A stretch of DNA of 64,000 bases, taken from positions 434,001 to 498,000 of the forward strand of contig NZ_CBDCEO010000012.1 of assembly GCF_965215815.1 (NCBI RefSeq), in the 5' to 3' direction. Within the stretch, counting starts at the first letter, position 1. Every line of letters starts with the position of its first letter. The position numbers were made by a program, and so were the translations under genes. The notes beneath the pieces are model-generated. The model made no database searches. It worked only from the letters and a program-made list of their open reading frames with translations, and was not told where the DNA came from. The DNA is from Poriferisodalis sp965215815. GTDB taxonomy: Bacteria > Actinomycetota > Acidimicrobiia > Acidimicrobiales > Poriferisodalaceae. Below are positions 34,579 through 41,282 of this stretch, one piece after another.

Positions 34579-35745
34579 TTGGCTGCACTGGTGACCCGCA
34601 ACCCCCTGTTCGACGGGCGCGACTGGCCCGCCGCGCCAACCGAGGTGCTGACATTTCACCGTCGGCTGCCGGCCTATGCCCCGACGCTGGTGATCGATGC
34701 ACCTCGGCTGGCCGAGAGCCTCGGCGTCGGACGGGTGCTCGTGAAGGCGGAGACCCAGCGCATGGGCTTGCCGTCGTTCAAGATTCTGGGCGCGTCGTGG
34801 GCGTCGTACCGCGCCATCTGCGAGCACCTCGGCGGCGAGCCGCCGAAGTGGGCGAACATCAATGCGCTGGCGGCCAGCCTGGCCCACCTTCGGCCGATGA
34901 CCCTGGTGGCCGCCACCGACGGCAACCACGGACGGGCGGTTGCCTTCATGGCCCGGCTGCTGGGCTTCGACGCGCACATTCTGGTTCCCGACGGCACTGC
35001 GGAGGCCCGGATTGCCGCCATCGGGGACGAGAGCGCAACGGTGACCGTGGTGGACGGCTCCTACGACGATGCGATCGAACAGAGCGCCGAGATGGCCGGT
35101 GAGCGTTGTCTGGTCGTGTCGGACACCTCATGGCCGGGTTACGAGACCATTCCCGCCAACGTCGCCGAGGGCTACACGACGATCTTCTCCGAGGTGGACG
35201 ATGCGCTCGCCGCCAACGGGATTCCCCAGCCCGACCTCGTCGCAGTACCCGTCGGCGTCGGGGCCTTCATGGCCGCTGCTGTCACCCACTACCGCAGCGG
35301 CGAGCACCGTCCGGTGCTGGTGTCGGTGGAACCCGACGATGCGAATTGCGTGCAGGCCTCGACGATGGCAGGGGAGATCACCGAGACCCCAGGGCCGCAC
35401 CGTTCGATCATGGTCGGGTTGAACTGCGGGGTGCCCTCACCGCTGGCATGGCCGATGCTGGCCAGCGGAGTCGACTGGTGCGTCTCGGTGAACAGCGATG
35501 CCGCCGGCCGGGCCATGGCCGACCTGGCCGAATCCCAGGTGGTTGCGGGCGAGACCGGCAGCGCCTCTCTGGCAGGCCTGCGTGCGCTGCTCAGCGACGA
35601 AGCTGGCCGAAGCGCTCTCGACGACCCGGAGAACGCAACAGTGCTCGTCATGGTCACCGAAGGGGCCACCGACCCGGCCAACTACGAGCGCATCGTCGGC
35701 CGCCCCCACACCGACGTCGGCCGGGTCCTCACCGCAGTACTTTGA
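34579..35745 (+). CDS. Diaminopropionate ammonia-lyase-like PLP enzyme (YgeX/DpaL family)
   Basis: 388 residues from TTG at 34579, supported by AGGAGG 6 nt upstream. LVKAETQRMGLPSFKILGAS contains the PLP lysine, LVAATDGNHGRAVAFMARLL the phosphate loop, YETIPANVAEGYTTIFSEVD is typical of YgeX, and LVMVTEGATDPANYERIVG the C-terminal motif. The family eliminates both amino groups of 2,3-diaminopropionate to pyruvate. In E. coli its gene lies with ssnA and xdhD and is linked to purine-derived intermediates; the same three types occur here. It appears intact, 11 nt after the ssnA-like stop. Confidence 0.88.
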   Translation: MAALVTRNPLFDGRDWPAAPTEVLTFHRRLPAYAPTLVIDAPRLAESLGVGRVLVKAETQRMGLPSFKILGASWASYRAICEHLGGEPPKWANINALAASLAHLRPMTLVAATDGNHGRAVAFMARLLGFDAHILVPDGTAEARIAAIGDESATVTVVDGSYDDAIEQSAEMAGERCLVVSDTSWPGYETIPANVAEGYTTIFSEVDDALAANGIPQPDLVAVPVGVGAFMAAAVTHYRSGEHRPVLVSVEPDDANCVQASTMAGEITETPGPHRSIMVGLNCGVPSPLAWPMLASGVDWCVSVNSDAAGRAMADLAESQVVAGETGSASLAGLRALLSDEAGRSALDDPENATVLVMVTEGATDPANYERIVGRPHTDVGRVLTAVL

Positions 35746-35783
35746 GCGCCCACCAAGCGCTGGCCAACAGGGAGAGACTCGTC

Positions 35784-36560
35784 ATGCCACTCGACCAAGA
35801 GAACTACCAAGCAATGCTCATCGACAAACGGGACAATGGCGTCGCTGTCGTCACGTTGAATCGCCCGGAGCGACTCAATGCGGTCAACGGGCAGATGCAT
35901 CACGAAATGGCGACCTTCACTCGTGAAGCGCAGACCGACGACGACGTGAAGGTCGTCGTGCTCGCCGGCTCAGGCCGTGCCTTCTGTGCCGGCGGCGATT
36001 TCAGCGATGCCAGCGGACCGGCGGTCAGCTTCGAGGAGGGGCGCCAGATCGTCGACCATCTTCTCGAGCTCCGCAAGCCGATCATCTCGGCCGTGCAGGG
36101 TTATGCCATGGGCCTCGGTGCCAACATCGCGCTCCTGTGCGACGTCGTGGTGGCGGGGCATAGCTCGGTGTTCGCCGACACGCACGTGAACATGGGCATC
36201 GGCGCCGGCGATGGGGGACAGGTCATCTGGCCCCTGCTCATGGGTGTGAACCGGGCCAAGTGGTACCTGATGACCGGCGAACGGGTCACTGGTCAGATGC
36301 TCTACGACATGGGGCTCGTCAATTTCCTGGTGGACGACGACGCAATTCTCGACACGGCACTTGAGAAGGCGGCGCAGCTCGCTGCAGGGCCGCAAAAGGC
36401 CATCAGCGCCTCCAAGGTGCCCATCAACAACTGGATCCGGCAGATGTCGGCCCAGATCCTGCCGCTGTCGCTCAGCCTGGAAGGCGAGACCTTCCACAGC
36501 AGTGACGCTCGAGAGGCCCAGCGGGCGTTCGTGGAAAAGCGCCCTGCGAAGTTCGAGTAG
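35784..36560 (+). CDS. Enoyl-CoA hydratase/isomerase family protein
   Basis: 258 residues from ATG 35784. VVTLNRPERLNAVN, GSGRAFCAGGDFSDASG (oxyanion loop) and PIISAVQGYAMGLGANIALL with CDVVVAGHSSVFADTHVNMG are crotonase landmarks. The second catalytic-Glu site is replaced by G-A-G-D-G-G, so plain hydratase activity is uncertain; isomerase, thioesterase or other crotonase chemistry is possible. A much longer in-frame extension runs back through the previous gene and is rejected because it shows no homology and GGGAG lies near the chosen start. Its link to the purine-type genes is only positional. Confidence 0.88.
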   Translation: MPLDQENYQAMLIDKRDNGVAVVTLNRPERLNAVNGQMHHEMATFTREAQTDDDVKVVVLAGSGRAFCAGGDFSDASGPAVSFEEGRQIVDHLLELRKPIISAVQGYAMGLGANIALLCDVVVAGHSSVFADTHVNMGIGAGDGGQVIWPLLMGVNRAKWYLMTGERVTGQMLYDMGLVNFLVDDDAILDTALEKAAQLAAGPQKAISASKVPINNWIRQMSAQILPLSLSLEGETFHSSDAREAQRAFVEKRPAKFE

Positions 36561-36592
36561 TCACTAGCAGGGATGCAGAAGGCAAGAGGGCC

Positions 36593-38683
36593 ATGGCGCT
36601 GACATCTCCAACGACCGGCGACGACGGCGCGGCCCCCGAATTTGCGGCGGGCCGGTTAGCCCGTTTGATTCGGCCGTTTGTGGGCATCGCAGTGCCTGCC
36701 GTCGCGACGATCGCGGCGCTCACCGTGGGCGCCGTCATGCTGCTTGCGTTCGGTGCCAACCCGCTTTTTGCCTACGGCAAGCTGATCACCGGCGCGTTCG
36801 GCAGCGCCGACAACCTCGCTGACACCGCGGTGCGGGGAATGCCGCTTGCCCTGGTCGGCGTGGGAATCTGCATCGCATTCCGCACTGACGTCATCAATAT
36901 CGGAGGCGAGGGACAGATCATCCTGGGTGCCATCGCGGCTACGGCCACGTCGATGGCATTTGATGACCTGCCACGGGTGCTGCTGGTGCCGCTGGTGATC
37001 ATCGCCGGTGCCGTCGGCGGCGGGTTCTGGGGAGCGATCCCCGGCGCACTCAAGGCGTACGCAGGCGTCAACGAGATTCTCTCGACGATCATGATGAACA
37101 TCGTCGCCGCGCATCTGCTGAGCTTCCTGCTGCAGGACCTGCTCATCGAGCCCGGTGCGATCAGGATCCAGCAGACGCGCCGCCTCAGCGCCAATGCCGA
37201 CCGGGAGGGATCAGGCCGCACGGCGCTGCGCGAGCACGCCCGGTTGAGCGCCCGCAGCGCCAAGCGCACCGCCCAGACCAGCGACCAGGTCGCCCAGATG
37301 CCCAACACTGCACGCGGCCTCGCCACAGGAGCGCTCACAGCCGAGCATGCCGAGGTGCTCGCCGACGCCGCCCGCCACACCAGCCCCGAAGCGGTCGACA
37401 CCGCTGTTGAGCTGCTCGAGGCCGCCGCGGTGGTCCCGCCCGAGGTGCTGCGCCGCGACGCGCGCGACTTCGCGGCCCGCCATGACCCTGACACGGTGCG
37501 CTCGGTGCTGGACCGTCAGCGCCGCCAGCGCAGCGCCGCGCTGTTCATCGACCACAGCACCGGCATGGGAGTGCTCAACGCCCGCCTGGACCCGGTCAGC
37601 TTCGCGTTGGTCCAACAAGCAGTCGAGAACTACTGCGACGCCCTGTGGCGCGCAGACGGCGGACGCGACGGCACCCCCGATGAGATCCGCGACAACCCCC
37701 AACGCATCGCCGACGCCATCTTCGAGATGCTCGCCGACCGAAACGCCCTCGCCACCATCGCCCACCCCACCGCGCACACCGCCCACACCTCGAACCGCAC
37801 CGGCGACACACCCCACCGCGCCGGTGACTCCTCGCACGGTTCCGGGGACACGCCGCACCGCTGCGGTGACTCCTCGCACGGTTCCGGGGACACGCCGCAC
37901 TGCGCCGAAGGTGACGACAACCGCCACGCGGGCCACAGCCGCAGCGGCCCCGAGCCGGGCTCAGGACGAGGCGATGCCCAGCCAGCCAAGCACCCACGCC
38001 GCCCCGGACCCGACACGCACCGCAGCGCCGAACATGACGACAACGGCCACGCGGGCCACAACCGCAACAGCGACAGCACCAGCGACGACAACGATGCGGC
38101 GCGCGACAGCGCCCCGGGTCGTTCGATCGGGCGGTGGCGGCCCGCCCAGGCACCCAACCAGCTCGTGATCATCGCCGACATCGGCGTCATCGACGGCACC
38201 CGACCCGACGGGCTGTGCGAAGCCCTCGGCGCAGGACCGGTCCCCGCGGCCATCCTCGACGATCTCTCACCCGACACCCGCATCAGCGGCGCCATCTTCG
38301 CCGGACCCGGACAAGTGCTGTGGCACGGACGCAGCCGCCGCCACGCCAGCACCCCACAACAGCTCGCCATCGCCATACGCGACCGCGGCTGCGTGCTGTG
38401 CCGCAAACCCATGCACCGCTGCGAATACCACCACATCGACGAATGGCACGCCGACAACGGCACCACCGACGAAACCAACCTCGCCGCCCTCTGCGACGAC
38501 TGCCACAACACCCTCCACAACAACAACCGGCAACTCCGCCGAGGACCCGCCCCCAACAGATGGACCACCCAACCCCGCCCCCACCCCCCAACAGACCGAC
38601 CGAACACCGCAGCCCGAGGCGACTCCGCTGCAGGCGGTGGTGCGAGCAACCGACCCCACAGCGACCCCCGCAGGTGGCAATGA
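36593..38683 (+). CDS. Chimera: truncated nucleoside-type ABC permease fused to DUF222-HNH protein
   Basis: Residues 1-200 are the N-terminal half of an ABC permease of the simple-sugar/nucleoside type: FRTDVINIGGEGQIILGAIA and AYAGVNEILSTIMMNIVAAH are its signature segments. At about 37190-37210 the sequence switches, in frame, to a DUF222 protein lacking its own start (REHARLSARSAKRTAQTSDQ then ALTAEHAEVLADAA). The C-terminus is an HNH nuclease: CVLCRKPMHRCEYHHIDEW, then NLAALCDDCHNTLH, with zinc Cys pairs. DUF222-HNH proteins correspond to the 13E12 repeat family of mycobacteria. The permease has lost its second half and cannot work as usual. No ATPase or binding protein is nearby. Confidence 0.85.
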   Translation: MALTSPTTGDDGAAPEFAAGRLARLIRPFVGIAVPAVATIAALTVGAVMLLAFGANPLFAYGKLITGAFGSADNLADTAVRGMPLALVGVGICIAFRTDVINIGGEGQIILGAIAATATSMAFDDLPRVLLVPLVIIAGAVGGGFWGAIPGALKAYAGVNEILSTIMMNIVAAHLLSFLLQDLLIEPGAIRIQQTRRLSANADREGSGRTALREHARLSARSAKRTAQTSDQVAQMPNTARGLATGALTAEHAEVLADAARHTSPEAVDTAVELLEAAAVVPPEVLRRDARDFAARHDPDTVRSVLDRQRRQRSAALFIDHSTGMGVLNARLDPVSFALVQQAVENYCDALWRADGGRDGTPDEIRDNPQRIADAIFEMLADRNALATIAHPTAHTAHTSNRTGDTPHRAGDSSHGSGDTPHRCGDSSHGSGDTPHCAEGDDNRHAGHSRSGPEPGSGRGDAQPAKHPRRPGPDTHRSAEHDDNGHAGHNRNSDSTSDDNDAARDSAPGRSIGRWRPAQAPNQLVIIADIGVIDGTRPDGLCEALGAGPVPAAILDDLSPDTRISGAIFAGPGQVLWHGRSRRHASTPQQLAIAIRDRGCVLCRKPMHRCEYHHIDEWHADNGTTDETNLAALCDDCHNTLHNNNRQLRRGPAPNRWTTQPRPHPPTDRPNTAARGDSAAGGGASNRPHSDPRRWQ
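37823..37900. repeat. 42-bp-period direct repeat in the DUF222-HNH linker
   Basis: A 36-bp segment beginning GGTGACTCCTCGCACGG recurs exactly 42 bp later (37823-37858 and 37865-37900). It encodes the linker GDSSHGSGDTPH twice. The surrounding linker is rich in His, Gly, Asp and Thr and is probably disordered. Confidence 0.9.
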
Positions 38684-38753
38684 CACGAGCAACCGACCCC
38701 ACGACGGCCCCCTCCCTCAGGCTCCAGGCGGTAGCCCTGCAACGCCCAAACGA

Positions 38754-38871
38754 GGGGTGCGTGGGGGCAGGGGCGCCCGCGCGCAGTTATGCGGCGCCCC
38801 AAGCCCACCCAGTCAAAGCACCAAGCGCCGCATCTGTTTGAAGCACGGGCGCCCCTGCCCCCATGCACCCC
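38754..38871. repeat. Nested inverted-repeat element downstream of DUF222-HNH
   Basis: A 26-bp arm (38754-38779) is complementary to 38846-38871 with one mismatch. Inside it, ATGCGGCGC (38789-38797) pairs with 38825-38833. The whole 118-bp unit could fold into one long two-part stem. It begins 71 bp after the chimera stop codon. The remaining bases of the 38684-38977 gap hold a short direct repeat (GAGCAACCGACCCCAC at about 38643 and 38687, the first inside the gene) and no convincing gene. The element may be a terminator or the end of the DUF222-HNH unit. Confidence 0.8.
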
Positions 38872-38977
38872 GGACGCGCACTAGGAGACTGCCGAGCAGA
38901 TCCCGAGACTGATCCTGTCGGGGCCAGCGCGTGGCGTTCAGCCCGCCTCAACAGCGCACACGTTTGTGGTCACAGCA

Positions 38978-39490
38978 CTAGATGATGAAGGGCAGGTTTG
39001 GCAGCGGCGATGTGGAGTTGACGAGTTCCACTTTCTTGGCAGCCATGCGCAGGCCGTCTGGGGTGCGTCGCAGCCGGTGTGTTGCCCGTCCCGCCCACAG
39101 GCGCAGGTGCCCGGTTGCCTGGACTGCGTGCTCGTAGAGCACAAAGTTGCTGCCGACCTCGAACTCGTCGGCGTCGCCGTCGTCGTCACCATCGGCGCTC
39201 AGGATCTCGATGTTGGACACGACCCGGCGCATCGACGACGGGGGATCCTGCGCATGGTGGACGCCGGTTGCCAGCTGGCGGATTCGGGTGCCGAGGCGGG
39301 CCCGGTTGTCGTTGATGTAGCTGACCCGGGTGCCGGGCTCGTAGTCGCCGGGACCGAATGGGACCCAATAGTGCATGTCATCGGTGACCAGTGCTTCCCA
39401 CTCGTCGTAGCGAGACTCGTCGGCGAGGCGCGCCTCGCGATAGACGAACGCCTCGATGTCGCGGCGCGTTGGCTCGTCGACGGTTGCCAT
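38978..39490 (-). CDS. Aromatic-ring-hydroxylating dioxygenase beta (small) subunit
   Basis: 170 residues with the cystatin-like fold of ring-hydroxylating dioxygenase small subunits: DIEAFVYREARLADESRYDE then WEALVTDDMHYWVPFG, YINDNRARLGTRIRQLATG and WAGRATHRLRRTPDGLRMAAKK are typical. The subunit supports the alpha-subunit trimer and has no cofactor. The alpha gene is upstream on the same strand, separated by a 245-bp repeat array instead of the usual short gap. The start carries ATGGCAACC, a sequence found several times in that array. Confidence 0.9.
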   Translation of the reverse strand: MATVDEPTRRDIEAFVYREARLADESRYDEWEALVTDDMHYWVPFGPGDYEPGTRVSYINDNRARLGTRIRQLATGVHHAQDPPSSMRRVVSNIEILSADGDDDGDADEFEVGSNFVLYEHAVQATGHLRLWAGRATHRLRRTPDGLRMAAKKVELVNSTSPLPNLPFII

Positions 39491-39510
39491 GGCGCCGTCT
39501 CAGGCTCCTT

Positions 39511-39735
39511 CGGCGGGACGGGTCTGGCGAACGCCCGCTGGTAGCTGGTCGCGGGTTGCCATGGCGGTTGCTTCGGTGGTGGCGAAGCTGGTAGCTGGTC
39601 GCGGGTTGCCATGGCGGTTGCTCGGGCTCGGTCGGCGGGACGGGTCTGGCGAACGCCTTCTGGTAGCTGGTCGCGGGTTGCCATGGCGGTTGCTCGGGCT
39701 TCGTCTCAGGCTCGCGGGTTGCCATGGCAGTTGCT
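39511..39735. repeat. Compound direct-repeat array between dioxygenase subunit genes
   Basis: A 35-bp unit starting CTGGTAGCTGGTCGCGGG and containing GGTTGCCATGGCGGTTGCT occurs at 39538-39572, 39588-39622 and 39660-39694, with a partial copy near 39711-39735. A second unit beginning CGGCGGGACGGGTCTGGC occurs near 39511 and 39634. On the minus strand several units contain ATGGCAACC, the start context of the beta-subunit gene. The array begins at the alpha-subunit stop codon. Confidence 0.9.
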
Positions 39736-41045
39736 CAGGCTCCGTTGTGCGGACTGTTCACCATGACGTCGGCCATGACGTCGCGGTAGTGGTGCCAGAA
39801 GCCGCGATTGGTGGTTTCGTCGGTGATGTCGCTCCAGCGCTGCCCGTCCTCTGAGTGCTCGCGTTCGAGGCCCCGGCTGAGGTCGACCCATCCGCCATCA
39901 CCGACGACCGCTCCCTGGAAGGCACGGTGCATCCGTTCGGCGATCACCGCATCGTCGGTCAGGAAGAACGATGCGGGACCCATCGCCGCCTCGGACTGCA
40001 GCACGAGCCGCCGGTTCACGCTCTCGTCGGTGCCCTCGACCAGCAGCGGTGTGTGGTGATGCACCGTGACGCCCGGCGCAAGCGGCTCGATCCGGGCGAT
40101 GTTCATCTCGGCCAGGAAGAGGTTCGGGAACACGAGAGCGTGCGGCGGCCCGTCCCACAGGATCGACTGCGCCTTGTCGGCACCAAAGGAGCGCTCCAGT
40201 GCGTCGCAATAGTCGGTGACTTTGTCGCGTGTGGTGCCGAGCCAGGCAAGTTCGGTCGTGTAGCCGCGACGAAAGTCCAGTTCGATATGACCCCCGTCGT
40301 AGGCACGTGTGACCGACGCCGAGGCTTCCTCACCGCCCATGACGATCTCGTCGTAATAGGTGTCCGGGACCGCCAGCGCCATCGAAGCGTGCGTGAAGTT
40401 GAGGTGGTACCCGTCGTTGTCGCTCTCTGGCCACATCTTCCAGTTCGAGTCGATCCGCTGGCCGATCCAGCCGGCTCTCAAGCGGACCCTGCCCGTCGGC
40501 GACATGTTCGACGTGCGGTCGATGAGGTCGGTGCCGCCTGCTCCCAAGTGCTCGCTGAGCGGCCCGGCGGTGCCGCTGCGATTGGCGAACACGAACCCCC
40601 GGTAGTCGTCCACCTGGCCGGGCCGATCCAACCCCAGATCGGCAGTGTCCTTGTGGAAGCCCTTGGGTCCGGGGACACCCAGCAGCGTGCCGTCGAGGTC
40701 GTAGGTCCACCCGTGGTAGGGGCAGCGGAAGTTGCGGTTGTTGCCGTCGTTCTGCGGGCACAGAGTGGTGCCCCGGTGAGCGCAACGGTTGGCAACGACG
40801 CTGATGGCGCCGTCACGGTTGCGCACCATCAGCACCGGCTCGGTGCCCAGCCGCCGGGAGACCCAGTCGCCGATCTCGGGCACCTCGGATTCGTGGCCCA
40901 CAAAGACCCAGCCGTCGGTGAAGATGCGCGCCATCTCGTCCGCGAACACAGCGGGATCGGTGTAGAGGCTGCCGTGGACCCGGTCGTCCTGCACGAGAAA
41001 CCGGTAGTCGTTGGTCGCCGGCGAACTCTGCACTGTCAGCGCCAT
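39735..41045 (-). CDS. Rieske aromatic-ring-hydroxylating dioxygenase alpha subunit
   Basis: 436 residues from ATG 41045, which has GAGGGG just upstream (ATG 41069 is possible). The Rieske cluster is bound by NRCAHRGTTLCPQ and NFRCPYHGWTYDLDG. The catalytic iron site is in ESDNDGYHLNFTHASM (bridging Asp and two His). The C-terminal half is the usual catalytic helix-grip domain. With its beta subunit it would cis-dihydroxylate an aromatic acid or hydroxylate or demethylate a related compound. No ferredoxin or reductase gene is adjacent. Confidence 0.92.
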   Translation of the reverse strand: MALTVQSSPATNDYRFLVQDDRVHGSLYTDPAVFADEMARIFTDGWVFVGHESEVPEIGDWVSRRLGTEPVLMVRNRDGAISVVANRCAHRGTTLCPQNDGNNRNFRCPYHGWTYDLDGTLLGVPGPKGFHKDTADLGLDRPGQVDDYRGFVFANRSGTAGPLSEHLGAGGTDLIDRTSNMSPTGRVRLRAGWIGQRIDSNWKMWPESDNDGYHLNFTHASMALAVPDTYYDEIVMGGEEASASVTRAYDGGHIELDFRRGYTTELAWLGTTRDKVTDYCDALERSFGADKAQSILWDGPPHALVFPNLFLAEMNIARIEPLAPGVTVHHHTPLLVEGTDESVNRRLVLQSEAAMGPASFFLTDDAVIAERMHRAFQGAVVGDGGWVDLSRGLEREHSEDGQRWSDITDETTNRGFWHHYRDVMADVMVNSPHNGA

Positions 41046-41156
41046 CGATGCCCCTCGCGTCACTGCCACGAGACGCTAGGCGTTCTCATCCTGCTGCCGC
41101 TGACGCAGCGCCCACGATCAGGGTGATCTGCGTGCTGGCCAAATGTGATCGTCGCG

Positions 41157-41282
41157 GCTCGGTGGGTTAAAACTGCTCGGTGGGTTAAAACTGCTCGGTG
41201 GGTTCAAACTGCTCGGTGGGTTAAAACTGCTCGGTGGGTTCAAACTGCTCGGTGGGTTAAAACTACTCAGTGGGTCCTGGCA
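41157..41282. repeat. 18-bp tandem repeat array overlapping a stop codon
   Basis: Six units of GCTCGGTGGGTT(A/C)AAACT (41157-41264) are followed by a diverged seventh (41265-41282) that is the 3' end of the minus-strand gene. On the minus strand each unit reads P-T-E-Q-F-stop or P-T-E-Q-F-E in the gene's own frame. The gene ends P-T-E-stop because CAG has become TAG. Confidence 0.95.

Noticed and set aside
35106..35783. N-terminal extension of the enoyl-CoA hydratase
   Set aside because: It lies in another frame of the diaminopropionate ammonia-lyase gene and is Arg-rich nonsense; a ribosome site precedes ATG 35784.
41157..41282. Possible CRISPR or iteron origin
   Set aside because: Perfect head-to-tail 18-bp units with no spacers, no replication gene, and clear derivation from the coding 3' end.
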